A stretch of 64,000 nucleotides of DNA from Desulfomicrobium baculatum DSM 4028 (GTDB lineage Bacteria > Desulfobacterota > Desulfovibrionia > Desulfovibrionales > Desulfomicrobiaceae). The translations under genes and the position numbers were made by a program. Under the pieces are notes generated by a model. That model was not told the DNA's origin. It worked only from the letters and a program-made list of their open reading frames with translations, and searched no databases. The DNA is taken from NCBI RefSeq assembly GCF_000023225.1, contig NC_013173.1, forward strand, positions 1-64,000, in the 5' to 3' direction. Position 1 is the stretch's first letter. Every line of letters begins with the position of its first letter. Below are positions 53,728-63,103 of the stretch, piece after piece.

Positions 53728-54897
53728 TCAGCCGCTTTGCGCATGATTCCAGATTGCTGTGATGGTCGTGGCGGTGAGCGCCGCCCGGGCGCAGAGGGAA
53801 TCTTTGAGAATAAACTCCAGATCGCTGTGGTCCAGATCGCCCACCGGGCCCAGCCCGTCGAGAACGGGCACGCCCAGACCGGCAATGAAGTTGGCGTCGG
53901 AAACGCCGGAGCGCAGCTCTTCCGGCAGGTCGTAGCCGAGGAGATGTGCCTGCTCGCGGGCGATGCTCCAGAGCCGCCGGTTGCCCTCGGATTGCGGCAT
54001 GGCCGGGCGTCCGGACTGTACGCTCAGGGTGGTTGAGGTTCCACCGACGCTTTCTTTGGCGGCAATCCGGGCCAGGTTCTGTTCAAGCCGCAGCTGGCCG
54101 TCCGGGGTCAGGAAACGGGCATCGAGAGCCGCCGTGGCAAGTTCGGGCACGGTGTTCGGGCCGATGCCCCCCGTGATTTGCCCGACATTGAGCGTGATCT
54201 CGCGACCGTCGTTCAAGCCTTCCAGGGCGATGATCTTGTGCGCCAGCTCCAGGATGGCGCTGGCCTTGGCCCCGCCTTTGGCCGCATGCCCGGCCCGGCC
54301 GCGCACGGTCAGGTGCATGCCGAGCCGCCCTTTGCGACCGGTGACCACGTCGTTGTTTGCCCCGCCGCCCTCGAAAACCAGGGCGGCCAAGGCTCCCTTC
54401 GCCTGTTCTTCGATCCAGGGCCGGGAAGCGGGCGAGCCGATCTCCTCGTCGGAATTGCACAGTACGGTGACGGGTATCTCCTCCAGCAGCCCCAGCTGGG
54501 ACAGGGCCTTCAAGGCGTAGAACGCGACCACGAGGCCGCCTTTCATGTCATAGACGCCCGGGCCGAAGCAGCGCTCTTCGTCTTCACGAAACGCGGTGAA
54601 ACTGGTGTCTGCGGGGAAGACCGTGTCCATGTGTCCGACCAGCACGATGCCCTTCTCTCCCCTTGCGGCCGGGAGGGTCATGCCCTGGACCATGTTCCCG
54701 TGCTCCGTGAAAGGCAGGATGCGCGCCTCGGGCAGGATGCCGCCAAGAACTTCGGCCACGTCCACGGCCATGCGGTCCAGACCGGGCTTGTTGCGGCTCC
54801 CGCTCTGGATTTCCACCAGCCGTTGCAAAAGATCCAGGGCCTCCCTGCGGCGGGGCTCAAGATAGGACAGGATCGCGTCGTGCATGGCCGGGATCAT
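53728..54897 (-). CDS. M20-family metallopeptidase/deacylase
   Basis: The 389-aa protein has the dinuclear zinc motifs of M20 enzymes: VLVGHMDTVFP, then FGPGVYDMKGG (bridging Asp), then LCNSDEEIGS (catalytic and ligand Glu), and a C-terminal DLDHSDLEF His. A dimerisation domain (about 185-300) with GRAGHAAKGGAKAS is present. There is no signal peptide. I start at 54897, forming an ATGA overlap with the KamA-type gene; a longer frame upstream is not homologous. Members cleave acyl-amino acids, peptides or glutamyl bonds (carboxypeptidase G2-like). In this operon it may process the product of the ATP-grasp ligase. Confidence 0.93.
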   Translation of the reverse strand: MIPAMHDAILSYLEPRRREALDLLQRLVEIQSGSRNKPGLDRMAVDVAEVLGGILPEARILPFTEHGNMVQGMTLPAARGEKGIVLVGHMDTVFPADTSFTAFREDEERCFGPGVYDMKGGLVVAFYALKALSQLGLLEEIPVTVLCNSDEEIGSPASRPWIEEQAKGALAALVFEGGGANNDVVTGRKGRLGMHLTVRGRAGHAAKGGAKASAILELAHKIIALEGLNDGREITLNVGQITGGIGPNTVPELATAALDARFLTPDGQLRLEQNLARIAAKESVGGTSTTLSVQSGRPAMPQSEGNRRLWSIAREQAHLLGYDLPEELRSGVSDANFIAGLGVPVLDGLGPVGDLDHSDLEFILKDSLCARAALTATTITAIWNHAQSG

Positions 54898-56456
54898 TTT
54901 TCGTACTTGGCGAAGCCGAAGTCCTGCCGGGCATATTCCTGCGGCTCGGGATCGGGATAGCTGACCTGTTCGCCGCTCCAGGGCTTTTGCATCTTCACGT
55001 AACCCTGGCCGTGTTCGAGCACGTTGGTGCGGTGCAAGGGGATCTTGCCGCCGGCCGTGGCGATGTAGCGCGGGATGGCGTCGCCGGAGATGTTGCCGTA
55101 CATGCTTTCGATGATGCTCTGGCCAACGGCCACGGGCACGCGCAGATGCTTGAACTGCGGGTTGCGGTAGCTGCAGTTGAAGACATAGTACGGTCTCACA
55201 TAGGCTTCCTGAATGGTCTCGCACAGCTTCCACATCTTCACGCTTGAATCGTTGATCCCTTTCAAAAGCACGGCCTGGTTCATGACCGCGGCCACGCGCT
55301 TGGAGATGGCCTGGAAAGCGGCCTTGGAGACCGGCGTGATCTCTTGGGCGGTGTTGATCTGGGTGACCACGCGCAGGGGCTTTTTGTCGCTGCTGGCTTC
55401 CAGGATATCCAGGAGTTCGCTGTCGATGCGCTGCGGCGTGGTCACGGGGATGCGTGTGCCAAGCCGCTTCATGCGCACGTGTTCGATGGCGTCAAGCTGC
55501 CCCAGGAGCCATTCGAGCATGCTGTTGGGCAGGACCAGGCTGTCTCCGCCGGTGATCAGCACGTCGCGGATTTCGGGGTTGGCGCGGATGTACTCCAGGG
55601 CCTCGCCGTAGGCTTCCTTGCCGTAGAGGCGGTCCTTGGCGCCGATATGGGCGATGCGCAGGCAATGGGTGCAGTACATGGCGCACATGTTGGTGGCTTT
55701 GATGGTCACCACTCTGGGATAAAACTGGTCGATGAGCCGGGCCGGGGAATGGTCGGCGGCCACGGGCGGGATCTCGACTCCTGCGTTGTCGACCATCTCG
55801 CCGGTGGGCACGGCCTGCAGCAGGACCGGGTCGTTGACCTGGCCCGGCAGGATGAGGCTCGCGTAGTAGGGGGTGAGGCGCATGCGGTAGGTCCTGGTGA
55901 CCCGCAGCACGTCCTCTATGGCCTTGGCCGGCAGATCGACGACCTTGGACAGGGTCTCGACGTCCTCGATGGCGTGGCGCAGCTGGCCGGAGTAGGAGTT
56001 CCAGTCGTCATCGCTCATGCTTAGCACGTTTTTGATGCGCTTTTGGTTTTCGAGCATCCGGTCCCAGACTTCGATGCCGCTGGGGGCTTCCTTGGGATGG
56101 CGGTCCAGGTATTCGCGGACCCTGCTTTGGGCCGCGTCGACGATGGGCAGGGCCTTGCCCACGCGTCCGCCCACGGTGACGCGGTGCTCGTCTATCTCTT
56201 CGTGTTTCACAGCCAGGGCCGTAAGGGCGTCTCGCGTCAAGCCCAGCTGCTCCGGAGTAAAGCCTTGGTCATCGTGGAATTTTTCCAGCGCCAAGAAAAG
56301 GGCGACGATGGGCGCGGTCAGCTTTTCGGCTTCCGCCTTTCTGAAAAGCTCGGCAATGGCCCGCTGCTCTTCGTCCGATGCCATCCCGTCTTTCTTCACG
56401 GTGAACAGTTTTTCAAAGAGATCTGTCGTAAACGCGTCCAAGGCATTGATGCTCAT
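54894..56456 (-). CDS. KamA-family radical SAM aminomutase, unknown substrate
   Basis: The 520-aa enzyme is related to lysine 2,3-aminomutase, which moves an amino group with SAM, an iron-sulfur cluster and PLP. The cluster motif is CAMYCTHC and the PLP Lys is in AGGKIPL. The N-terminal region (about 1-200) is longer than in KamA of clostridia. Two residues that hold the lysine side chain in the C. subterminale enzyme, Asp293 (CDLS) and Asp330 (VDAPGGGGK), are missing: the matching places read CSYR and ATAGGK. Lysine is therefore an unlikely substrate. It overlaps the ATP-grasp gene and the M20 gene by 4 nt each, so the three form one coupled operon. Confidence 0.9.
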   Translation of the reverse strand: MSINALDAFTTDLFEKLFTVKKDGMASDEEQRAIAELFRKAEAEKLTAPIVALFLALEKFHDDQGFTPEQLGLTRDALTALAVKHEEIDEHRVTVGGRVGKALPIVDAAQSRVREYLDRHPKEAPSGIEVWDRMLENQKRIKNVLSMSDDDWNSYSGQLRHAIEDVETLSKVVDLPAKAIEDVLRVTRTYRMRLTPYYASLILPGQVNDPVLLQAVPTGEMVDNAGVEIPPVAADHSPARLIDQFYPRVVTIKATNMCAMYCTHCLRIAHIGAKDRLYGKEAYGEALEYIRANPEIRDVLITGGDSLVLPNSMLEWLLGQLDAIEHVRMKRLGTRIPVTTPQRIDSELLDILEASSDKKPLRVVTQINTAQEITPVSKAAFQAISKRVAAVMNQAVLLKGINDSSVKMWKLCETIQEAYVRPYYVFNCSYRNPQFKHLRVPVAVGQSIIESMYGNISGDAIPRYIATAGGKIPLHRTNVLEHGQGYVKMQKPWSGEQVSYPDPEPQEYARQDFGFAKYEK

Positions 56457-57877
56457 TTCTGTCCGTCCTCTTGAGATTCTTGAGTTTGCGAGTGTTTGCG
56501 GATGGAGTCGTTCAGCTGCTCGATGCCCAGGCGTATGTCGTCTTCGAGCATGCAGCGGTCACGGGCAACGGCCACGACCCTGCCCAGAAAGGTGCCGGGC
56601 ATGACGGCCTGTTTGCCGCCCACGTGTTCGACCACGATCACCCCGTGTTCCTGGCCGTTGCAGACTACCTGGCGGAAGAGGGTCCGCTCGTCTTCGTCCA
56701 CGGGGACGATGTGGTCGGTCTCGGCTTCATGTTCGAGCTTGAAGTTGTAGGTCCGCCAGCAGATCCCGTTCAGGGCCTCTTTCATTTCCATCATGTTGTC
56801 CGGAAAACGGTCGAACATCACGGCGTGGTATTCCAGCTCAAGCAGGCCGGGGGTTTCCGGCGGCAGGGCGTTTTCAAGCGTGCAGCACATCTCCATGGTC
56901 GTGCCCTGCTTGCGGGCGTTGACCTCCACGAAAAAAATCCGCCCCTCGGCGTCGACGATGTAGTCGCAGCCGAAGATGCCGCGATAGCCGCTGCGACCCA
57001 TGACCTGCCCGATCCTGCGCGTGATCTCGCGCAGCTCCTGCTGAATGGCGTAGGGCTGCTCGGACGGAAATGTGGATCCGCGAAACTTGTTGCCGTCGTA
57101 TATTTCCTGGTCGGCGGTGGCCGCGATGAACACATCCTGGGCGTTGGCCACGATCCCCAGAACCGTGGGGTCGGCCACATGCGGGATGTAGCGGCTGATG
57201 AAGAACTTGCCCCGCAGATGCGCGGTCTTGGTCTCGATCTCTTCCTGCGAGTGGGCAACAAAGCTGTTCACCCCGGCCGCGGAATAGGGCTGGCTGACAA
57301 ACATGCCGTCCGTCCATTCGTCCCAGAGTTCCCGGGTAATGTTCAGCATGTCCTGCGCGTCCTGACTGACGCGGTAGTTGATGACCGGCGCGACGTCTTT
57401 CAAGCGCTGCAACTGATAGAGCTTGTTGTTCCAGATATTGGCGATGTGTCCGCTGGGCCCCAGCACGCGTACGCCGGGGATGAGCGCCAGGGTCAGTTCC
57501 GGCACGGATTCGAAGACATGGATGAAGACGTGCCCCTGCTTGTCGAGGAGTTGGCGGATGAGTTCATTGACCGTGTCCGATGCGGAGACAAGGGACGCAA
57601 AGGTGCGAGGCGGGATGCGGAAGCTGACTTTGCGGCCTTTTTCCCGGAAAAGCTCCCGGGCCATGGGGTTTATGACCATGGTGTTTTTGTGCGGATAGGA
57701 TTCGAGCACATCCGGTAGGATGGAAATGAAATCGAAAGGCCGGCCGTGAATCTTGAAGAGCGTCTCCTTGAAGAATTGATTCAGGCAATCCGTTTTTATT
57801 TCCCCTATATACAGGAAGTAAAACGTGTCCGGGTCAAGTTTGAGGTCTGAAAAAAGAATATCTTCATCTTCGAGCAT
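56453..57877 (-). CDS. ATP-grasp enzyme
   Basis: This 474-aa protein carries an ATP-grasp fold. VLGPSGHIANIWNNKLYQL and QPYSAAGVNSFV lie in the nucleotide-binding part. GIFGCDYIVDAEGRIFFVEV with NARKQG carries the metal-binding Glu and Asn. The start at 57877 (MLEDED) has TGGAGG 7 nt upstream; an earlier in-frame start lies on that site. ATP-grasp enzymes join a carboxylate to an amine or thiol. It overlaps the KamA-type gene by 4 nt and leads the operon. Making an amide of the rearranged amino acid is a reasonable guess, not shown. Confidence 0.85.
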   Translation of the reverse strand: MLEDEDILFSDLKLDPDTFYFLYIGEIKTDCLNQFFKETLFKIHGRPFDFISILPDVLESYPHKNTMVINPMARELFREKGRKVSFRIPPRTFASLVSASDTVNELIRQLLDKQGHVFIHVFESVPELTLALIPGVRVLGPSGHIANIWNNKLYQLQRLKDVAPVINYRVSQDAQDMLNITRELWDEWTDGMFVSQPYSAAGVNSFVAHSQEEIETKTAHLRGKFFISRYIPHVADPTVLGIVANAQDVFIAATADQEIYDGNKFRGSTFPSEQPYAIQQELREITRRIGQVMGRSGYRGIFGCDYIVDAEGRIFFVEVNARKQGTTMEMCCTLENALPPETPGLLELEYHAVMFDRFPDNMMEMKEALNGICWRTYNFKLEHEAETDHIVPVDEDERTLFRQVVCNGQEHGVIVVEHVGGKQAVMPGTFLGRVVAVARDRCMLEDDIRLGIEQLNDSIRKHSQTQESQEDGQK

Positions 57878-58089
57878 AACCGCGCCTCCAGGCAACAGAA
57901 TTCGGGCCCGGCAACGCCATTGTCGCGGGCATTTGTCTCGCTGGCCCTATCGATTGATTCCGCAAACTGCAAATTTTTGCTTGGACCGGCTCATTGCCGC
58001 GCCCGGACTCCGGCTCGCATCCCCGGATTTTCGCGCATACAGGCACGGGGTTGATTTTGTGGCGGATTGCCGAGCTCTCCTTTCGCCGC

Positions 58090-58476
58090 TCAGTCCTGCT
58101 TGATGCGCAGAGTCATCGTGGCGGGCTGGCCGTCGGTGATGCGGTAGACAAGCTTGAGCGTGTCGATGGCCGTAGACATCCCCGGAATGTTGACGAGCCC
58201 CGAGGATTCTCCGGATTTGAGCTGCATGGGGGTGCGCAAGGGGATGGGGTCGCCCTCCACCGGGATGAGGGTCAGGCTTTCAAACGTGACTGTCGCGCCG
58301 TCGATTTTGAAACGCAGGTTGTCGATTTTGCCGAGCTTTTCACCCACCGGCAGGGTCGCGGAGGTGCCTGTGGCGGAAAGCTGGACGGGCTCAAGGGCGA
58401 TCCACGGTCCGGCCACGGCCGCGGTAGCCGGCAGGATGCCCAGCACAAGAGTGCACAAAAGGATCAAGCTTTTCAT
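58090..58476 (-). CDS. Small exported protein, unknown function
   Basis: The 128-aa protein starts MKSLILLCTLVLGILPATAA, a signal peptide cut near residue 21. The mature part is beta-rich with no Cys and no recognised domain (GKIDNLRFKIDGATVTFESL, then STAIDTLKLVYRITDGQPA). The start at 58476 has GGAG upstream; a longer start at 58521 adds a tail before the signal. It lies alone in its unit between the ATP-grasp gene and the divergent PAS-LuxR gene. I cannot assign a function. Confidence 0.75.
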   Translation of the reverse strand: MKSLILLCTLVLGILPATAAVAGPWIALEPVQLSATGTSATLPVGEKLGKIDNLRFKIDGATVTFESLTLIPVEGDPIPLRTPMQLKSGESSGLVNIPGMSTAIDTLKLVYRITDGQPATMTLRIKQD

Positions 58477-58637
58477 AAGAATCTCCAGAACGTCTGTTTC
58501 AATGGTACGTACGCCGTGCACGGGCCGGGATCAAGGGGCGGGTTTGTTTTGGCAGAGGCCCGGCCCTGATGCCGCGCTGCGCGGGGCCGCAAAAAGAAGT
58601 ATTCCCATAATTGAGATGAGCCTTTATCTGCGTTTCC

Positions 58638-59561
58638 ATGTCACTTGATCCAGAAAAACGTCTGCGCGATCTTGAAGCCGAACTGGCGGTCTTGCAGGCC
58701 CGTTTGCGGGTCCTGGTCGACGGCTCGCCTCTGGGCATTTTTTTTGACGACGCCGGCGACAAATGCGTTTTCGTGAATACGACCTTCTGCGAGATGATGG
58801 GGCTGTCCGAGGCCCAGGCTCTGGGCGACGGCTGGGCCAGGACCGTCCATCCACAAGACCTGCCGAGATTGCTGGGCGAGCGGGCCAGTTCCGTGGCCGG
58901 GGGGGCGCCTCTTTTTCGCGCCGAGTATCGCTACTACCGCCCGGACGGCCGGGTGGGCTGGGTGGAGGAGCAGACCCGACCGGTTCACGGCCCGGACGGG
59001 ACGCTCTTGGGCTACGTGGGTACGCTGGCCGAGATCAGCGGGCGCAAGGAAGAGGAGGCGGCGTTGGCGCGGCACAGCGAGGCGCTGGAGGAACGGGTCC
59101 GGGAACGCACCGCCGAGCTTTTGGCCCAGGCCGAGCGCCTGGCCGAGATGAACGCGGCCCTGAAAGTTCTCCTGCGGCAGCGCGAGGAAGACCGCGAGGA
59201 ACTGGAACAAGCCGTGCTGGCCAATGTCCGTCGTCGCATCGCCCCGACCCTGGATCGCCTGGAAGGTCTCTGTGCCGGAGAGGAGGTCCGCGTGCTGACC
59301 GAGCAACTCCGGCAGGGCCTCAAGGAACTGACCGAGCCCTTTTGCCATCGCTTGTCCACGGTCTGCCAGGGCCTCACGCCGGCCGAGATCCAGGTCGCGG
59401 AGCTGATTCGCGAAGGGCTCGGCACCAAGGAAATAGCCGTCCGCCTCGGGGTCGGCTCTTCCACCATCGATACCCACCGCCATCATCTCCGCCGTAAGCT
59501 TGGGCTTAACTGCCGCCAGGACAGTTTGCGCTCCTACCTGCTTTCTCTTGAATCCGTCTGA
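58638..59561 (+). CDS. PAS-LuxR transcription regulator
   Basis: This 307-aa protein has a PAS domain (about 20-140: [18 protein letters not shown], ending [19 protein letters not shown]), a coiled coil (about 145-190), and a C-terminal LuxR-type helix-turn-helix ([22 protein letters not shown], then [18 protein letters not shown]). It has no receiver, so the PAS domain is the likely input. It precedes pdxS by about 100 nt on the same strand, with a hairpin between, so a role in vitamin B6 control is possible but unproven. Confidence 0.92.
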   Translation: MSLDPEKRLRDLEAELAVLQARLRVLVDGSPLGIFFDDAGDKCVFVNTTFCEMMGLSEAQALGDGWARTVHPQDLPRLLGERASSVAGGAPLFRAEYRYYRPDGRVGWVEEQTRPVHGPDGTLLGYVGTLAEISGRKEEEAALARHSEALEERVRERTAELLAQAERLAEMNAALKVLLRQREEDREELEQAVLANVRRRIAPTLDRLEGLCAGEEVRVLTEQLRQGLKELTEPFCHRLSTVCQGLTPAEIQVAELIREGLGTKEIAVRLGVGSSTIDTHRHHLRRKLGLNCRQDSLRSYLLSLESV

Positions 59562-59585
59562 TATGGAGAAATCCTCCATATTTTC
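59561..59585 (+). terminator. Hairpin after the PAS-LuxR gene
   Basis: An 8-bp stem ATATGGAG / CTCCATAT (59561-59568, 59574-59581) with a 5-nt loop is followed by TTTTC. It lies at the stop codon and could reduce readthrough into pdxS. Confidence 0.6.
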
Positions 59586-59659
59586 TCCGCAATAAACTGC
59601 TATTGTCATTTTGCGTCCAGACTGTTTCAACGACTGTCCAATCTCAAACGGAGGACAGC

Positions 59660-60556
59660 ATGAAACCAAACGACGCAAATGACGATAAGACAATGCTCAA
59701 CACGGGCCTGGCCCGGATGTTCAAGGGCGGGGTGATCATGGACGTGGTGAACGCGGATCAGGCCCGCATCGCCGAAGAGGCCGGGGCCTGCGCGGTCATG
59801 GCCCTGGAGCGGGTTCCCGCCGATATCCGGGCCTGCGGCGGCGTGGCCCGCATGTCCGATCCGTCCATGATTCGCGAGATCATGGCGGCGGTTTCCATTC
59901 CGGTCATGGCCAAATGCCGCATCGGCCACTTCATGGAGGCCCGCATTCTTGAGGCCGTGGGCGTGGACTACATCGACGAGAGCGAGGTTTTGACCCCGGC
60001 GGATGAGGAATTTCATATCGACAAGCACGCATTCAAGGTGCCGTTTGTCTGCGGCTGCCGCAATCTGGGCGAAGCATTGCGCCGCATTGCCGAGGGCGCG
60101 GCCATGATCCGCACCAAGGGCGAGGCGGGTACCGGGGATGTGGTCGAGGCCGTGCGCCATGCCCGGGCCGTGCAAAGCCAGGTCAGGCTGGTGCGCGGCA
60201 TGCCCCCCGAAGAGCTGGTCACCTATGCCAAGGAGATCGGCGCGCCCGTGGAACTGCTGCGCCGGGTGCGCGAACTCGGGCGATTGCCCGTGGTCAATTT
60301 CGCGGCCGGCGGGGTGGCCACGCCGGCCGACGCCGCCCTCATGATGCAGCTCGGCATGGACGGGGTTTTCGTGGGGTCGGGGATTTTCAAGAGCGGCGAT
60401 CCGGCCAGGAGAGCGCGGGCCATTGTGCAGGCGGTGACCCACTTCGACGATCCGTCCATTCTGGCCCGGGTCAGCGAAAATCTGGGCGAGGCCATGTCCG
60501 GTATCGCGGTTCGGTCTCTGGCCGCCGCGGAGCAGTTCGCAGGCCGGGGCTGGTGA
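59660..60556 (+). CDS. pdxS: Pyridoxal 5'-phosphate synthase subunit PdxS
   Basis: PdxS makes pyridoxal phosphate from ribose 5-phosphate, glyceraldehyde 3-phosphate and ammonia. The 298-aa protein has the TIM-barrel pattern: [20 protein letters not shown] near the start, then [10 protein letters not shown], a conserved Lys in [30 protein letters not shown] and FVGSGIFKS. The start at 59660 (MKPNDA) has GGAGG upstream, while the frame extends further without support. It overlaps pdxT by 1 nt. Confidence 0.97.
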   Translation: MKPNDANDDKTMLNTGLARMFKGGVIMDVVNADQARIAEEAGACAVMALERVPADIRACGGVARMSDPSMIREIMAAVSIPVMAKCRIGHFMEARILEAVGVDYIDESEVLTPADEEFHIDKHAFKVPFVCGCRNLGEALRRIAEGAAMIRTKGEAGTGDVVEAVRHARAVQSQVRLVRGMPPEELVTYAKEIGAPVELLRRVRELGRLPVVNFAAGGVATPADAALMMQLGMDGVFVGSGIFKSGDPARRARAIVQAVTHFDDPSILARVSENLGEAMSGIAVRSLAAAEQFAGRGW

Positions 60557-61146
60557 TGCGCATCGGCATTCTGGCCCTGCAGGGCGCCTTTGCCGAACAT
60601 GCCGAAATGCTCGGGTCATTCGGAGTGCGGGCCGGACTGGTCCGCACTCCTGCGCAGCTGGAGGGCCTTGACGGGCTTATCCTGCCCGGCGGCGAGAGCA
60701 CGAGCATGCGGCGTTTGGCAGGACAATTCGGGCTTGACGCCGCCTTGCGCGATTTCGGGGCGACCCGGCCGGTCTGGGGCGTCTGCGCGGGGCTCATCCT
60801 TGTGGCGGCCAGAGTGGACGGCGAGGAGCCCTTTCTGGGGCTGATGGACATGGGGGTCGCGCGCAATGCCTACGGACGCCAGCAGGAGAGTTTTGTATCC
60901 GGCCTGTCTTTTGCGGATCTCCCGGATTCCCGGCCCTACCCGGGCGTGTTCATTCGCGCTCCGCGCGTGCTTGAAACGGGCCCGGGCGTTACGGTCCTGG
61001 CCCGTCAGGGAGAGGCTCCGGTGGCTTTGCGTCAGGGGCATCTCATGGCCACGGCCTTTCATCCGGAATTGACCGCAGACGGGCGCGTGCATGGCTATTT
61101 TCTTGAATTGTGCGCAGATCAGGCAAAGAGAGTCGCGGCCGGATGA
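60556..61146 (+). CDS. pdxT: Pyridoxal 5'-phosphate synthase glutaminase PdxT
   Basis: PdxT supplies ammonia to PdxS from glutamine. This 196-aa class I glutaminase has the oxyanion region LPGGESTSMRRL, the nucleophile Cys in GVCAGLIL, and the His-Glu pair in TAFHPELT. Start at the ATG of MRIGIL, 60556; a GTG at 60553 is also possible. It overlaps the pdxS stop by 1 nt, showing coupled translation. Confidence 0.97.
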   Translation: MRIGILALQGAFAEHAEMLGSFGVRAGLVRTPAQLEGLDGLILPGGESTSMRRLAGQFGLDAALRDFGATRPVWGVCAGLILVAARVDGEEPFLGLMDMGVARNAYGRQQESFVSGLSFADLPDSRPYPGVFIRAPRVLETGPGVTVLARQGEAPVALRQGHLMATAFHPELTADGRVHGYFLELCADQAKRVAAG

Positions 61147-61157
61147 GAGCAGTGGTG

Positions 61158-61187
61158 CGTAAAGGCCGGCGCGGGCCGGCCTTTACG
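61158..61187. terminator. Bidirectional terminator between pdxT and the chemoreceptor
   Basis: A 13-bp stem CGTAAAGGCCGGC / GCCGGCCTTTACG with a 4-nt loop lies between converging genes. T-runs are short, but the stem is strong on both strands. Confidence 0.75.
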
Positions 61188-61202
61188 GTGAATTGCCGGT
61201 CT

Positions 61203-62924
61203 TCAAGATCCGCTGAACATGGCTCGCGGGTCAAAGCCCATGATGAAGGCGCCCCAGTGCTTGCCGTCGACAAAGATGGGCATGGACAGGTCGTTTAATA
61301 TTTCGCCGGTGTCGCGCATGTAGGTTTGCAGCAGGAGCGGGTCGGTGTGCGAGCATCTGCGCTGTTCGGTGCGGTTGTTCTGGTAGACGCGTTGGTGCCT
61401 GCTGTAGAGCAGGTCCTTGGCCGGGTCGCCGGTCATGGGCTTGGACACGGCTCCGTGATGGATGGGCAGGTAGCCTTTGCGGTCGATGGCAAGGCAATAG
61501 ATGGTCCCCGGGATTCTTTTCTGCGCTTCGTCGACGACGCTTTGCATCTCCTTGACAAAGGCATCGCTGAAGGCGGTGACGTATTTCTGGGGCGAGGTGT
61601 TCGGCACCGGCTTGTACTGCGTGTCGAAGACATTAATGCCCCGATCCTTCATGCTCTGAATTCGGGTCTGATAATCGTCGCGGATATCTTTGGCCGTATC
61701 GATGACCGTGTCGAATTTTCCTTCTCCGGTCTTGAACCTGGCCACCAGTTCGAGCATCTGCTCGGTGACGGAGTTCAAAGCGTCCACCGAGGTGGCCGAA
61801 GAGTTCATGTCTCCGGCGATTTCTTGACTGAGTGCGTTGATGTTGTTGACTTTCTCGGTGACGTCGTTGTTGTTGGTCGACAATTCTTCGATGGCGGCCG
61901 CGATTTTGATCAACTGGTCGTTGGCTGTTTCAAAATCTTCGATCATGCGTTCGAAATTGACCGTGGCCGCGGTCACGACCTGGTCCGTGTCCTTGGCGTA
62001 ATCCAGGATCTGCGCGGTCTCGGTCTGGGTGCGTTCGACGATTTTGACCATGGCTCCGATATTGTTGGATATTTCTTCCGTGGCGGGCTTGATCCTGCGC
62101 GAGAGTTCGCGCACTTCTTCGGCCACCACGGCAAAACCCTTGCCGTGTTCGCCGGCCCGGGCCGCCTCGATGGTGGCGTTCAGGGACAACAGGTTGGTCT
62201 GTTCGGAGATGCCGTTGATGATGGTCACGATGCTCAGGATGTTGGCGGAGCTCGCGCCTAGGTCGTCCACGGTGTTGCGGAAGGATTCGACGATGGCGTT
62301 GATCTTGTGGATCTTGTCCGTGACGTCCTGGAGTTCGGTGTGCGACCGGTGGGCGGTGTTCAGGTTGCTGGTGGTTTTTTCGGCCACATACTGCGTGTTC
62401 TGCGCGATTTCGGCGATGGCCGCGTTGGCCTCGTTGCTGGCCACGGCCACTTCCTCGGCGATGGAGCCCTGGGCCGCAGTCTTGTTCCTGGTGTCGAACA
62501 CGGACTTGGCCATGCGCGTGCTGTCGAGGGCGATGTCGATGCCCATCCTGCGAATTCTTTCCACCAGTTCGCGCACGCTCGCCAAAAAGCCGTTGTAGCA
62601 GACCGAGATGTGCTTCAAGTCCGGGTTGTCCAGGTCTTCCATGGTGCAGGACAGGTCGGCCTCCTGGCCCTGGATGTTCTGGAACACGGCGTTTATGTCG
62701 GCGATGCCCCGCTGCGCCTCGCGGTGCAGAATCTTCAGCGCCGCGGCTCCGATGCCCGCAGTCACGAGCAGGATGATCCCTGCCACGCCCCAAGTCAGCG
62801 GCGAGATGGCGGAGCTTGCCGTGAGGGCGATCCAGATCAGGCCTGCGGCATTGAGGGCCAGCAGGGTCAGGATTGTCGCTGTTATCTTGCCTCGCAGCGT
62901 GGAGAGCATGCCTGTATTATTCAT
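61203..62924 (-). CDS. Methyl-accepting chemotaxis protein with C-terminal sensor region
   Basis: The 573-aa receptor starts [17 protein letters not shown] precedes this ATG at 62924. Two membrane helices (about 10-35 and 40-65) lie close together, leaving almost no periplasmic part. The signalling domain has the hairpin [20 protein letters not shown]. About 150 residues follow it, including [21 protein letters not shown] and [20 protein letters not shown], which look like a Cache-like sensory fold. The sensor would thus be cytoplasmic and C-terminal. The ligand is unknown. It is convergent with pdxT. Confidence 0.92.
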   Translation of the reverse strand: MNNTGMLSTLRGKITATILTLLALNAAGLIWIALTASSAISPLTWGVAGIILLVTAGIGAAALKILHREAQRGIADINAVFQNIQGQEADLSCTMEDLDNPDLKHISVCYNGFLASVRELVERIRRMGIDIALDSTRMAKSVFDTRNKTAAQGSIAEEVAVASNEANAAIAEIAQNTQYVAEKTTSNLNTAHRSHTELQDVTDKIHKINAIVESFRNTVDDLGASSANILSIVTIINGISEQTNLLSLNATIEAARAGEHGKGFAVVAEEVRELSRRIKPATEEISNNIGAMVKIVERTQTETAQILDYAKDTDQVVTAATVNFERMIEDFETANDQLIKIAAAIEELSTNNNDVTEKVNNINALSQEIAGDMNSSATSVDALNSVTEQMLELVARFKTGEGKFDTVIDTAKDIRDDYQTRIQSMKDRGINVFDTQYKPVPNTSPQKYVTAFSDAFVKEMQSVVDEAQKRIPGTIYCLAIDRKGYLPIHHGAVSKPMTGDPAKDLLYSRHQRVYQNNRTEQRRCSHTDPLLLQTYMRDTGEILNDLSMPIFVDGKHWGAFIMGFDPRAMFSGS

Positions 62925-63103
62925 TTTATACCTCGTGTACATGAATTGCGTGCGCGAGTGTATAACCGACCCCTTTGCAAAAGAGAAGGAGGCACCAGCC
63001 GGAAATGTCGACCCCCTGACCTGCGGCAGCGCGCAAAGCATCTCTATGGACAACGCCGGGGCGATGTCGTTATCAGGTACCTCCAAACAATGGAGGTGGC
63101 CTC

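Noticed and set aside
54898-55233. N-terminal extension of the M20 peptidase
   Set aside because: The extra 112 codons lie inside the KamA-type gene in another frame and look like shadow sequence; the ATGA overlap at 54897 is the natural start.
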